64,000 nt of DNA from Trifolium pratense (lineage: Eukaryota > Streptophyta > Magnoliopsida > Fabales > Fabaceae): positions 69,673,257-69,737,256 of the forward strand of contig NC_060060.1 of assembly GCF_020283565.1 (NCBI RefSeq), given 5' to 3'. Of this stretch, positions 31,959 to 45,039 are shown in pieces. How positions within the stretch are numbered: position 1 is the stretch's first letter; every line of letters starts with the position of its first letter. Below the pieces are notes generated by a model. It saw only the letters and a list, made by a program, of their open reading frames with translations. It searched no databases and was not told the origin of the DNA. The position numbers and the translations under genes were made by a program.

Positions 31959-32855
31959 ATGGGTGGATTCATGTTAGGTTCAAAGAAAAAGAAAAACAAT
32001 AAGGGTCAAGGCGGTTTTGAAACACTAGGTCTAAATCCAAATGTTTTCAGAGGAATCAGAAATAAAGGTTACAAAGTTCCGACTCCAATTCAGAGGAAGA
32101 CAATGCCTCTCATTCTTTCCGGCGTAGATGTCGTTGCTATGGCTCGTACTGGCTCTGGCAAAACGGCGGCGTTTCTTGTTCCCATGCTTCACCGACTTAA
32201 CCAGCATATTCCTCAGGGTGGCGTTAGAGGACTCATTTTGTCTCCGACTAGGGATTTGGCACTTCAAACTCTTAAGTTCACTCAAGAGCTTGGTCGCTAC
32301 ACAGGTTCTTTTTTCTTTTTAACTACATATTTTGTTTGTTTGTATAATCAGTTTAATTAAGCGCTTATAGCATAAAAACTTCCTAATCAGGTTTGTTTAT
32401 TTCGCCTATGTATGAGCTATTATTATTTTTATAACAAAATGTACAATTGTTAAACTTCCTTAAAAAAAAAAAAGCCAAACTATTTTTGTATTTTTTTTTA
32501 CAACATATTCGGAAGAGGTTATGGAAAGAAGCTGAAATTAAAGTCAAATAGTTTTCTATGGAATATTCTCGCAAGTGTTTATGCTAGTATATAAATTCAA
32601 ATATGTCGATCCAAACATGTTCACAATCACATAGTTAAAGGATATGATGCAATGTCTTGTTAATGTAAACTACTTTTATGCTGACATCTAATGAGAATCT
32701 ATTGTTTTGACGTTATCCCACTCTTGTAAGTGTATTTTGAATTTGATTATATGAAGTGATGAAGTAGTGAGTCCTTATTGAATATGTCAGTGATGTCAGT
32801 GTAAGACTAATGTACACAGACAATACAAGGCTTCTTTATGTGTATATATTATGGT

Positions 32856-32915
<60 letters not shown>

Positions 32916-35900
32916 TGATCTGTGCTTTTTTGTTTCTGAATCAGATCTTCATGTTAGTTTGTTAGTTGGGGGTGATAGTATGGAAAGTCAATTTGAGGAG
33001 TTAGCTCAGAGTCCAGACATTATAATTGCCACTCCCGGTAGGCTCATGCACCATTTGTCTGAGGTTGATGACATGTCATTGCGTAAGGTGGAGTATGTTG
33101 TTTTTGATGAGGCTGATTGTTTATTCGGGATGGGTTTTGCTGATCAGCTACATCAAATTCTTGCTCAGCTTGGTGAGAACCGTCAGACTTTGCTTTTCAG
33201 TGCCACATTACCCAGCGCTCTTGCAGAATTTGCTAAGGCCGGTCTGCGAGACCCTCGCCTTGTTCGCCTCGATTTGGAAACTAAAATTAGCCCTGACTTG
33301 AAGCTTGTCTTTTTCACTTTGAGGCAGGAAGAGAAGTATGCTGCTTTGCTCTATTTAATTAGGGAACTTATCGGTTCTGATGAGCAGACTTTAATTTTTG
33401 TATCCACTAAACATCATGTTGAGTTTCTCAACTCGTTGTTTCGGCAAGAGGGAATTGAGCCTTCTGTATGTTATGGAGACATGGATCAAGATGCACGCAA
33501 AATCAATGTGAACAGGTTTAGGTCTAGAAGGACAATGTTGTTGATTGTCACCGACATTGCTGCTCGGGGCATTGACATTCCATTGCTTGATAATGTTATC
33601 AATTGGGACTTCCCTTCCAAGCCTAAAATATTTGTTCATCGAGTTGGAAGAGTTGCAAGGGCGGGTCGTACTGGTACTGCTTATTCTTTCTTGACTACCG
33701 AGGATATGGCTTACCTCTTGGATCTTCATTTGTTTCTCTCAAAACCAATCAAAGCTGCTCCCACTGAAGAAGAAGTCTTGCAGGATATGGATGGAGTAAT
33801 GTCAAGGATTGACCAGGCAATGGCAAACAGAGAAACCATTTATGGCCGTTTTCCACAAAAAGTCATTGACCTTGTTTCTGACAGAGTTAGGGAAGTTATT
33901 GATACTTCTGCAGAGCTGGAAGCGTTGCAGAGAGCCTGTAAAAATGCATTCCGTTTATATTCTAAAACAAAACCCTTACCCTCAAAGGAGTCCATAAGAA
34001 GAGTAAAGGATTTGCCAAAAGAAGGTCTGCATCCTATTTTCAATAAAATGTTGGGAACAGGGGAGTTAACGGCAATTGCATTTTCCGAGCATCTGAAAAA
34101 GTTTAGGTGAGTGCAAAATATATTCATAAACTGGAATTATTCTTACCAACCCTCTACAGAAGATTTTATAGATGCATAACTTACTTTGATAATTCAATAT
34201 CAGGCCAAAGCAGACAATTTTGGAAGCAGAAGGAGAAGCAGCTAAATCAAAGGTTAGAGCAATATATTTCTACTTTCAATACACTGTTCATATTTTGTTT
34301 GTTTGTGGTGGTCTAATTTAAGAATTCTATTTTTTTATTAGATATTTTGAATTAAATTTTCTAGTTCCTCCTTCAATTGACTAAATTTCACGATTCTCTT
34401 GTGCAACTCAACATTTTCCATTTTAATATATTTGTAAACATGAAAGTTGGATATGGCGAGATCATATGGTTTGTGTCTTTTATCAACTTTTCACAATTCT
34501 TCTGAATTATTGTCCATTATATGTTTTTCAGTAAATCTGAAAGTGCCTCACTTGGTCAACAGATTTTGGTTATGAAATAGGAGTATTAGTTGAGAAGTAA
34601 TATGCAATATATCACTTTTTGGAGTGTTTCTCCTTTCACTTAAGCCCATGTTTTTTTCCTATTGCCCCAATCTAAAAAGTACTGATCAGAAATCTTAATT
34701 GTCCGAGTCAAAATTACTATAAATTAGTCTGTGGGGAAGATGTATCAGTCGTGTTGAGTATAAGGAGTGAAGTAAGTTGCTATAGGGGTTAATTACTGTC
34801 GACCTTGTAGATTTTGTCAATTCTAGTTTGATAGCTTGCTCTTAATTAGATGTAAAATCTGAGTTGGTAAAAATGCAAATATCATAGTATTTATCCTTGG
34901 CCCAGCCATCTCTTCCTTTGTTGTTTTCCCCCACCCCCTTGCTCCAACTTTTTAAATGAAAGATATTGTTGATAGGACGATTGCAATATGCAATGGATAG
35001 TTTGTGATTGATTTTGCATTTCTGACTTTTGGGGGACTCAATTCATTTGCCTTAACACAGTTTCATTATACCTGCTTGTTTGTTGCTTCTATATCTCTAC
35101 ACCAGACACATGTTTGTGTTTGCTATACTCAGACATTCTAGCCATGTCTTGATGGCTTTTTTACATCGCAAAATATGCATAATGCAAGGGTCACATTGTA
35201 CATTTCCCAGTTGCATTTATTGAATAAACTAATTTGATTATGAAAACTATAATTTGTTCTGTTTATTGCATATGCATCTGATTATGTATCAGACATTAGA
35301 TGTCATGATGTCATTACATCAACATTTTGCATTTATGTCATTTTCCTATCTTGCTCCTACACTTCGAATTTTGCTGTGCTGTATTGACAACTATGTTGTA
35401 GATGTTTTGTTCATGTTCCATGATATATCATATTGGAGTTTGCACTGCCTATCTTAACCTATTGAAATATCTATTTTGATGTCCATGCCTGCATTACTGC
35501 TTCTGCTTTATACCTTTAGATTAAAATATTTAAAATGAAGCTCAATAAATAAATGCAGGGTGGTCAGAGGGTTGATGTGATGAAAAGAAAAAGAGCCGTT
35601 CATGACAGCACTATAAATTTGGTTCATGAACACCAATCTAAGACTAAGAGTAACAATGAAAAGGTACGTAGCTATTACAGTAACTCGGATTTGGACTAGT
35701 CGACCACCCTTTTCTAATTAACCTGGTTTTTCCTGCCGATTGATTGGAATCAGTATGTTTTATTTCAACATTTTCTTTTCATTTATTCATTTCTCAAGGA
35801 CAAACATATGTTTTCTCCTTGCAGGACGAAAATCATTTGGAAATTTCTTCTTCCGTGGAGAAAGGGAGAAAAGGTAGATTGTTCTCATTTTGGTGCTCTT

Positions 35901-38900
35901 TTATCATTAAAATATGATTTGTGATGGGAAATGAATGTGTTATTTAATTCATGTAATTGATTCCATGTAGCGAGAAAATGCTGTAGTTGTTCATCATTGA
36001 TTCTTTATCATTTGAATTCCTTGCAATTTTCTTGTCTTCATCTTAATGTATTTCTTTTTTTTACCCAAATAAATGTGGGATTTTGGCTCGTCATCTTTGA
36101 AATAACAGGGTCTTGGCCTTAGTAAAATTTGGTGATTTAGGAAGAAGAATGTGGTGCTTAATATTTCAGTGATATATGGGGCAGTCTTTGGCATGAATGT
36201 TAGTGCTGCCTTTCTCTGGCTGTTGATTGAATTTACTTTTTTGTTTACCACACTTGAACTTTATTTGAAGTTATTGGATAGACAAATAACTCATACTGGT
36301 TCCTGCCAACCCCCTCCTCCGGTTTTCATTTTTCTTTCCCTGTTTTATAAAGTGATTTTCAAGTGCATTGTACTTGAAGGTAATGAACCTAGTACCTCAA
36401 CCTTATGACCTCAATTTCTTAGCTGTTAAGATTTTGGCATTGTGATAATTTGTATGTTAAAATTGATAGAAAATTTCAGGGTTTCTTTTATTTTGTATGC
36501 TTTTTGGATTTTGAGCAGAGAAGGCTAGACTAGGAAGACAAAATATGATTATTTTCTGACTGTTTCTTTTGGTTTCAACAGCACGCGGTTCTAAGAGAAA
36601 GTCAGAAAGCTTCAAGGACGAGGATTTCTATATAAGTTCTATACCTAAAAATCATGTAAGCTATTGTTCATATTTCTCTGGATTCACATAGACATATACT
36701 ATCATACTATGTTATGTGATGGTTTTTTTTGTTTTGTTTTGATAAGCTATGTTATGTGATGGTTATTCTTTTGAAACAAATAATTCATCTACCTTCAACT
36801 TATATCTTGTAATCATAACACAGCACATGGAAGCAGGCCTTGCAGTAAAAGCTAAAGAAGGCTTTAATTCAAACAGGTAAATATTTACTAGATTAATTAC
36901 TAATCGGTCCCTTTTTTTTTATTTTAAGCCCAGGATGAGGTTGTAGGGTGGGAGGTGGATTATAAGTTGGAACCAAAATATGGCTTTGGCCATATTCTAA
37001 GAGCTTGTTTGGCCTGACTTTACCTTGCCTTGTCTTCTCCTTAAAAGGAGATGGTAGGCCAAACAACATTCAGTAAAAGCTCTTTAAAGTAAAGCTACGT
37101 TTTTTTAATGAAGAAAAACACAATAAAAGGGCCATCAAAAGTATTTGAGAGGAACTTTGGAAAATATTTTGCAGAATTTTTCTTGTTGAACCTGCTTCGA
37201 AACCAAGGGCTGTCATTGTATAAGTATTATTATATTTGTACGTATTTGCATGTTCTTCAGTGTGGGGCAAAGGCCACAGTGTGTAATTAAAGCTTAGAGC
37301 TAATATTGTTGTGCACTATTTCGCTACTGCAAAGGATTATAGCTATATTTTTTTGAATTTTATTTATCAAAATGGGATTATAACATTTGACCCTTTAATT
37401 TGCTCCATTTATGCTCAAATCAAAGATTTTATAAAGATATTTTCCCAAACAACTTTCAATTTTAAATTGGCTTTCAAGCTATCAAAAACCATTTGCCAAC
37501 CAATTTTACTTTTAGTGTATATTTCTAAATCACTTATTCTTATTTTTAGCTTCAAAGTAGCTTTTACGCCCCAAAATAGCTGGGCCTAATAGACCCTAAA
37601 CCCTTAGTTCAGAGGCAGCAAGTTGGAACAGAAACTTTCGGCCCATTTTGTTTGTCTCTTGGTGTTTAACGATTTTTCTTGTATATTACATTGTCGATAT
37701 TCAAACTGGATGATTCAGTTATACACACCCTCCGCTTTTTCTATCTTTTTAGCTTTTGTTTGCTTGGCTTTGGTCCTAATGATATGTAATATGTACAGAT
37801 TGGATGATGCTGTCCTAGACCTAGTTGCAGATGATGGTGCTGGCATTAAGAAACAAAAATCTGTATATCACTGGGATAAGGTAATGCACAGTTGTGTGTG
37901 GTTGAGTTGTATGTAAATAAAGGACAGAAATTATTTGCTTTTAAATATTTTGCAAAATCTTCCATTCATTTCTTTTAAACCTTTTGCTGTCAGAGGAGTA
38001 AAAAGTACATCAAGTTAAACAATGGTGACCGTGTTGCTGCAAATGGAAAGGTATATTATTCATAAGGTTCTATCTTTTATGTTGGTACTTTGTATGCAAG
38101 ATGATATTGTTTTAAACAATGGTGACCGTAGGATTTAGAACACAACATTTTTACTTAATTACAGATAAAGACAGAGAGTGGTGCGAAAACAAAAACCAAC
38201 AAGACTGGTATATATAAAAAGTGGAAGGAACGCTCACACTCTAAGATATCTCTTAAAGGGACAAGTGCTGATGGTGATGCTCAGGAATCAACAAGTTCTA
38301 GAGGTAATATACTTAATGAACTACTTACTTAATTTAGGGATGACAATGGGTTGGGGTGGGTCACGCTTCCCCTGCAATCATCCCTGTCTATATTCATGGA
38401 TGTTTATGCTGGTAGCATGTATCTATGAACATCCGTGGGTATTTAGGCTCTAGAAATTGTATTTATACTCGATAATTGGATTTACCTTTCTGCCAAAATG
38501 TATCCAATAAACAGAAACATAAGAATGGTTGTATTGTAGCTTGGTCACTGCTCAGTTTAGTAACTGTTCTAATCTAAGTAGCATATGAAATTTGGATATT
38601 TTTCTGTGTCTGTTGCATACTAAATCTGGAATCTCATTTTTAAAATTGCCTCATTTACTATGTCATATGATTCTCCACTGTCCAGGAAATAGTTTTGCAT
38701 GTGATACCTGCTGGTTGGTTAGTAATATCGAAGAATGGTTCATAGTTGTAAGAATCTTTTTTTGGTATGAACGCTGAACATTACAACTTTCTGATATTTT
38801 GTAATGCAGGATCTTACCGAGCAGGTGGTAGGAATTTCAGAGGTGGCAAGAAGCAGCATTCAATGCCCAATGCTCATGTGCGTTCAGAAATCAAAGATAT

Positions 38901-39024
38901 GGATCAAATTCGAAAGGAGAGACAGAAAAAAGCCAACAAAATTTCTCATATGAAGAACAAGTCAGCAAAGGGTAAAAAATCTGGCAGAAAGGAAAATAAT
39001 AATAATAAAAGAAAATTTAAGTAG
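31959..39024 (+). CDS. RH29: DEAD-box ATP-dependent RNA helicase 29 (DBP10/DDX54 type), 11 exons, 776 aa
   Basis: By family this is a nucleolar helicase of large-subunit rRNA maturation. Exons: 31959-32304, 32945-34106, 34204-34252, 35559-35663, 35825-35873, 36582-36655, 36824-36876, 37799-37880, 37994-38050, 38165-38303, 38810-39024. All introns are GT/AG and the frame holds to the stop at 39022-39024. Motifs are a Q-motif region (about 20-45), ARTGSGKT (62-69), PTRDLA, TPGR, DEAD, SAT, and [13 protein letters not shown] in the second RecA domain. The C-terminal part carries the DBP10CT-like segment ([18 protein letters not shown]) and ends in a Lys/Arg-rich tail. The length is slightly under that of the Arabidopsis homologue. 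Intron 1 ends in a long TA repeat next to the acceptor, and intron 7 holds repeat sequence. Confidence 0.93.
32859..32912. repeat. (TA)27 microsatellite in RH29 intron 1
   Basis: A pure TA run ends 32 bases before exon 2 (32945), in the region where the polypyrimidine tract and branch point should lie. The remaining ctgatc-tgtgcttttttgtttctgaatcag still provides a pyrimidine tract. Confidence 0.95.
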
Positions 39025-39941
39025 ACATTGTTTTAGGCTTCAGAAGTTAATTAATCAAGGAAAGGTAAAACTGATTTCTTTGAAAATTCCAGTATAACTG
39101 TATCTTTAAACGAATGAGGGGCATAGTAAAGTAAGAAACCCAAGTGACTGGAAATCACCGTTATTTTTTATTTACCAACCAATTTTGTATGTTCAAACTT
39201 CATAGTAATATAACACTATTTGTTGCTTTACATCTCCTTGTGCATTTCTACTCCTTGGTTAATTTTCTTCTTTTGCATTTCTGCTCCTTGGTAATTATTT
39301 TGATGTGGACCTGTGGTAGATTCTTTATAATTTGTGTTTCATGTGAAGTGTGGCTTTTCAGCATTGATGCAACGAAGTATTTAGGTTTAAACTTCACATA
39401 ATACAATACAACAAGTAATGTTTTCATTCTATGGAAATGATTATTACGGTTTAAGTAATTTTATACATTCTTAACTAAGGTGCCTCGATAGGGTCTCTTG
39501 GTGAAAAGTAATCGTCTAAGATAATGGGTATACTATTCTAGAGTGTGTTCAGTGCACAATATTGTTTCCACTACTTTTTCAATCAGACTGAATTTGGATT
39601 TCACTTATTTTTTGAGCTTATTAAAATAGTTAATGCAAATAAATGAACTTGTGTTAATTCACAAGTTTTCATTGACAAAAATAGTATTTTTATAAGCTGT
39701 TTTATCATAAACTATCTTTAAAATTTTATAATAATATATAAAAATTAATTAATTTACATAAGTTGTTTCGCATGAACTAAAAAATAAGTCAATTCAAACA
39801 GACTCTACCACACACTCTAGAGTGTTATTAAGCAACACATACTAGTCAATCTATAAAATAGTATAACTTTTGCTATCCGTAAGAATCTCTGAATAAACCA
39901 TTAATTAGATTACTTGAAAAAACAATTTAGTGACAACTCAC
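39025..39941. other. 3' flank of RH29 and spacer
   Basis: AT-rich, no gene seen. A weak inverted pair ctagagtgtg (39538) and cacactctag (39811-39820) could be the ends of a small MITE of about 280 bp. Confidence 0.35.
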
Positions 39942-40250
39942 TTAGGCTTTGTTTGGATTGGTGGTATGAGATGGAATGGAGTGGTATGTGGTGGTATGAA
40001 GTGAAGTTCCATTGTTTGGATTCTTTAAAAATGAATGGAATGGAGTGGTATGTGATGGTATGGATTCCATCCCATTCCATCATTTTCTCTTATTTTTCTT
40101 CCCCTCCAATTTGGGGTGTATGGGATGGAATACAAAATGTCCAAACAATGGAATACATTTTATGCTCCATTCCATCCCGCTCCGCTCCATTCCATCTTAT
40201 TCCATTCCGCTCCATTCCGTTATGTACCATCAATCCAAACATAGCCTTAG
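39942..40250. mobile_element. Foldback MITE ('ctttgtttggattggtgg' type), first of a tandem pair
   Basis: The left end taggctttgtttggattggt reappears inverted as accatcaatccaaacatagcc at about 40225-40246. The arms are full of ggaatgga and its complement, so the strand folds on itself. No target duplication was resolved because the next element abuts. Confidence 0.65.
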
Positions 40251-41022
40251 GCTATGTTTGGATTGGTGGTAAGTGATGGAATGAAATGGAATAGAATGGT
40301 AAGTAATTAGTTTCCATTGTTTGGATTTGCAAAAAATGAATGGAATGGAATACAATGAAACTCATTCCATCTCATACCATCCAATTCTTCACTTTTTCAT
40401 TTTCCCAATTTGGGGTGTATGCAATGGAATTGCTTTTTTTTTAATTAAATTTAAAATATTATTTATTGTGTTCGTCCCCTCAATATATCAAAAGAACATT
40501 ATTTCACTCACCGTCACCGCCTACTGTGTTTCATAATCACCATCAATCTTGCTCCTCCTTCATCACCATGTGCTTTTTATTTCTTGCTGCTTGTTTTTAT
40601 TTTACTATGTTTATTTTATTTTAGATTGGTTGAAAATTACGAGTTTCTTACTCTGGTGTTGTTAGTATAAAAAACAAAACCTCTAGAGATTCTTGCTCCT
40701 GTGTACTTGTGTTTTTTACTATGTTTATTTATTTTAGTATGTTTATTTGTGTTTTTTTTTTACCACAAAGTGAACTCGTATTGATTTGGTGTTGACAAAG
40801 TGTTGGATTGACATTGGTTTTTCTACAAAATACTAATACTATAATATTGTATAAATAAATAAGGTTGTAAATGAATTTAAAAAAAAATTATAACTTGTTT
40901 CGTTCCTTCAACTTACTAAATAATGGAATGACGTATTTGCTCCTTTCCGCTCAATTCCACTCCATTCCATTTGGTTTCATTCCACTTCGTTCCGTTCTAT
41001 ACCATCAATCCAAACATAGCTT
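40250..41022. mobile_element. Foldback MITE, second of the tandem pair
   Basis: It starts ggctatgtttggattggtgg directly after the first and ends accatcaatccaaacatagc at about 41003-41022. The interior (40440-40930) is AT-rich and unrelated to the first element. Two abutting members of one family suggest repeated insertion at the same end. Confidence 0.6.
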
Positions 41023-41525
41023 TAAGTTTGTCTCTGTATGGGAGAAATGGAGAGTGAAGTTGAGGAGAGAAAAAAAGGGAAATCTTTTACCGTTTTGTTT
41101 TTGTTTTTGTAGAGATTATATGAAAATGATTGGCTTAAATGTTGATTTTATGACTAAAAATTGCTTACATTGATTTTGGCTTAAATGTTGATTTTTTTAT
41201 CAAACAAATCATCAAAATTAAATAAACATAAGAGGCGTTCGCAAAGCAGAAAGCAAACACTTTACAGACACTTTGCCGAGCATAAAGCGAACAAACTTCT
41301 CCAATGGTCACATCTTTAACACACTCGCGTTGTAGAACGCGAATAGTGCTTACACCCTAATTTGTGAGGGGGTTAGTTTGGTAATTTCAAGGGACGCAAG
41401 AGAAATTACGGGGGGAACAAAAAGTAAAAGTCACTAAATAAATGTGTCATTCCGGCCAGACTTTTTAGTTAGTGGGCATATTGACGAACCCGACCCAATC
41501 TATATGGTTATTCTGGGCTGATGGA
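41023..41525. other. Spacer without a recognised gene
   Basis: Contains short GC-richer words (ttcgcaaagcagaaagc, about 41236) and AT spacer. No exon supported. Confidence 0.4.
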
Positions 41526-42260
41526 TAGGGGTGCCCAAATTCAAACCAATCCAAAAAATAACTGCAAACCGATCAAAAAAACCGAAAACAGCAAAAAACC
41601 AAATATTTTTGGATGTCCTTTTGTGAAAATCGCTGGATCGGATTTTGGATTGATTTTTCAAAACCGATCCAAACCGAATCAAATCGCATACATATTTTTT
41701 AATAGTTATTTAACTTTATATTGGTGTGATACATTGCATTAACATATTAATTATTGGTTTTTAATAAAACTCACTTGGGTAGCATTGGTATTGGCTTGGG
41801 ACCTGGGAGTTTGCTCCTCTTGAGGTCTGAGGTTCGATTCTCTCTGGCGCCAATTTGGGTGGGCTAATTTAGCTTCTTCGAAAAAAAATTATTGGTTTTT
41901 AATTTTCTCAATAACACTTATTAGTTCAATTTCATCTATTTCTTTTTACTATTTCATAGGTTTCAAATATATTTGATAATTGTCATTGCAAAATATTAAT
42001 TTTTAATATGTGTTATATTTTACATCAAATATATTATTTTACCATGTATTTATAATATTAATATTTAATTAAATAAAATTTATTTTGTAATTTGGATATT
42101 CAAAAACCAATCCAAATTAAACCGCACTAAATTAGATCGGATTGGATCGGATTTTTTTTAATTAGCCATCCAAAACCGAACCGAACCGCGAGTAATTTTA
42201 ACTTTGGATCAGATGGATTTTTCCACAAAACCGATCCAAATCGAACCGCGTGCACCCTTA
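41526..42260. mobile_element. hAT-type non-autonomous element, 735 bp
   Basis: The ends taggggtgcccaaattcaaacc and gaaccgcgtgcaccctta are imperfect inverted repeats and are flanked by a perfect 8-bp duplication, ctgatgga (41518-41525, 42261-42268), the size made by hAT transposases. The interior has aaccgatccaaaccgaatc words near both ends. A SINE is inserted inside. Confidence 0.75.
41766..41886 (+). mobile_element. tRNA-derived SINE
   Basis: About 120 bp with an A-box-like tagcattggtattggct (about 41791), a B-box ggttcgattct (about 41832) and an A-run at the 3' end. It is flanked by a perfect 17-bp direct repeat, aattattggtttttaat (41749-41765, 41887-41903). The promoter boxes, tail and long duplication together identify a SINE; it is not an intact tRNA gene because the cloverleaf is not preserved. 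Confidence 0.85.
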
Positions 42261-42703
42261 CTGATGGACTAGTCTAATTCTTTTTCATTTTAAATTTTTT
42301 TATTCACTCTTTTTTTATGTTACTTTGATGTATTAGTTACCCACATTTATCAATTTTATTGAGATATGATTGAATGTAAGTTTTAATAATTTTTACATCA
42401 TCATTAAATATCAAATAAACTCTAGTTTGATTCCTACAAAACATAATGAATCAAATTAATAATTTATAAACTTAAAATTTGTAAAAATTTAGGTAAATAC
42501 ATATACATTTTTATTAAACTTATTTATTTAAATATATTTTTATTAATAGTTTTTCAATTTGATGATAAGTTTTTATGTATATATTGATATATTTTTACAA
42601 AAATTACATAATTTTTTTTATAGTGGACCAGTCTGAATCAATAGACTAGTCTGATCCAACCCGACTTTCATATGGGCTATGACCAAAATCTGATTGTATT
42701 TGA
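42261..42703. other. AT-rich spacer
   Basis: No gene or element recognised. Words 'gaccagtctgaatc' and 'actagtctgatcc' (about 42625-42660) are near-repeats. Confidence 0.4.
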
Positions 42704-42944
42704 AGATTTATTTTTGTCACCCTATCAGTTTCTCGCGCGCCTTACGTCTTTTTGATTTTACCCCTCCGCTACTTAAGTAGCGGACGACATTTTTAACAAC
42801 TTTCTTATTTTTATAACGTCCTCTACTTAAGTAGCAGATGTTATAAAAAAACAAATCTGGTAGAATATTTTTGTAATTTCATAGGATATTTTTATAATTT
42901 TGTTGAGTGTATGAGAAAATAAATAGGGTGACAAAAGTAAATCT
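42704..42944. mobile_element. MITE with 22-bp inverted ends
   Basis: The left agatttatttttgtcacccta is mirrored on the right by tagggtgacaaaagtaaatct. The interior holds two ctacttaagtag palindromes (about 42769 and 42822). The target duplication is unclear. Confidence 0.6.
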
Positions 42945-43680
42945 CTTGTACCTCATCCATTTGTTTTTTTTTTTTTACAAGACCTCATCCATTTGTTGAC
43001 AGCTCTGACAAACATATATAGCATTAAATATGATCAAACTAGTTAAATTTTACTAATATTTTGTACCACCAAACATATCTTCCTTTTTTTTTTTGGTGAA
43101 TCCAAACATATCTTATTTATTATATACAAAACAAATTCGTTTAATTTCCATATTTATTTTAAAGATCTTAAATTAATTTAGAAAAAGAAAAATATAATTG
43201 CCAAAAGGTGAAGGTTGTGTACAATTACAAATCCACCAATCATATGTTTCCTTTGAGTGATTCATATTTTTGGAGGAAAGCAAGATTTTGATACAAAACA
43301 AATGGACATTAATAAAATGATTAGATTTAAGTGGTTAATCATTTTTAGTTAAAAGACTAATTTTGTAAAAGAATTTTAAAATAATTATCGACCATATTTT
43401 ATTTACTTTAAGATAGAATTCCGAAGTAATAAAATCTCTTCCTTTGAGAACATATCATAAGGACTAAAAAGTACTATTTTTGCTATTTTTTATAGGAAAC
43501 AATTGATTTATTAAATTTATTAAATAATTTATGAATTTGATCTATAATATAAATTAGATACATCAATTATTTAATAAATCTAAGAAATTAATTATTTTTG
43601 TTAAAAAGGGTCGGATAGAAGTATAAATAAACTAGCATTGTATAGTGTCAAGTGTCAACTCTTTAATGCCTTTATATGTA
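42945..43680. other. AT-rich spacer
   Basis: A 'cctcatccatttgtt' word is duplicated (about 42952 and 42983) around a T-run. Nothing coding. Confidence 0.4.
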
Positions 43681-44368
43681 GGCAAATGCTAACATGTGCC
43701 CCAAGGGCACATTTTAAGGTGCATTTAATTAACTAATATTCCATTTAATTTACTTCAAAAATAGTAATAATCAACTTTATTAATTAAAAGATATGGTTCA
43801 CTATATTTATTACCTATTTAAAAGAATTGGAAAGACAGAAATATTATATGCTGCCAAATTTGATTTATGATGACACGCCTGATTATACGACCATAATTAT
43901 ATGATTCCAATTTTTGTTTTTGTTTGTTAACAATCAGGTTTATATGTACTCCTAGTAATATTTGATTTATGCTAACTTGTGTTTTTTGTTTTTTCTTGGT
44001 GAACAAGACCGAATATTATAGTATTATGTTATAATGGTAACGATTGTTAGTACTATTTTAACTTTTGAATTGCTAATATGTTTTAGAATTTTATAATACT
44101 TACCAGTATAATTTAATTTTGTTTTCAACTTAAAAAAAAGTTTGACAAAAAAAAAAAGCTTTGTAGCAAAAAAATATAGTTAATTATCATATTTGGCAAG
44201 TATCATATTTTGCCTATGCAATTTTTTTTAAATGGATAATAAATATAATGAACTATATCTTTTAATTAATAAAGTTGGTTATTGCTATTTTTGAAGTATA
44301 TTAAATGAGATATTAGTTAATTTAATACACCTTAAAATGTGCCCTTAGGGCACATGTTAGCAAAACCC
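43681..44368. mobile_element. Hairpin-end MITE, copy 5 (long form, 688 bp)
   Basis: The ends ggcaaatgctaacatgtgcc and ggcacatgttagcaaaaccc are inverted. The arms extend at least 125 bp (ataatattcca-type words reappear inverted near 44250-44340). A perfect 9-bp duplication, ttatatgta (43672-43680, 44369-44377), brackets it. It is larger than the others because of a central AT-rich insert. Confidence 0.85.
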
Positions 44369-44610
44369 TTATATGTATTTATGTAACATTGTAAAAGTTG
44401 CTCTTCATTTATTTAAGTGTATACTTTGAAATTACTAACTTTGTAGTAGTCTAGAATTAATTAAGTGGAAAGATTGCAAACAATTATTTCTTCACTTAAT
44501 TCATGTAGAATATTTGGTAAATACAAGATTGAGTTCCAAAGTTACTCCCAAAGTTTATGAAGGAAATTTTTAGAACAAGAATTCAAGAGATAATTTCATA
44601 TTGAACACAA

Positions 44611-44775
44611 CTTTTTTTTTTATAACCCTTTAGTTCATAGGGGAAAGGGGCCTTAGTAGTTCAGAATTCGATCACGAGGTAAGTAAAGTCTGACCAAGAA
44701 ATTATTCTACACAGGAATCGAACTCGGATTCTCCCAAAATCCGTCCTTTTTGGTGAAGCTCATTAATCACTTGAG
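44611..44775 (-). mobile_element. tRNA-derived SINE, minus strand, degraded
   Basis: On the minus strand a B-box-like gagttcgattcctgtgt (about 44707-44723) is followed by about 85 bases and then an A-run (44612-44621 complement). The A-box side is near 44760. No clear target duplication. Confidence 0.5.
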
Positions 44776-45039
44776 TCCAATGACTTGATTATATGAAATG
44801 TATGTAATAAAAAGACACAATAATATTCCCAAATTTCATGGGAATAAAAAAAAAAAAACCAAGTGTAAGTGACGTGGATAATAAATAAATACCATATAAA
44901 ATATGAAACAGAAACGTGCAATAAAAATGATATATAAATACGGATAAGGGTTTTTTTGGCGTATCTGTATTTGTCTCTTTCTTGTTGGCGCTTCGTGGCG
45001 GCGGTGTTGCTGTAAAGGTGTACTTGACTTTGACTGTCT

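Noticed and set aside
33391..34127. Minus-strand ORFs opposite RH29 exon 2
   Set aside because: Shadow frames of a clearly coding exon.
37623..37916. 97-aa ORF overlapping RH29 exon 8
   Set aside because: It reads from the intron into the exon; only the exon part has coding support within RH29.
40012..40272. 86-120 aa ORFs rich in Trp/Met/Ser/Ile in the foldback elements
   Set aside because: Translations of ggaatgga-type repeats.
41790..41850. tRNA gene candidate
   Set aside because: The A and B boxes are present, but no cloverleaf; the A-tail and 17-bp duplication show a SINE.
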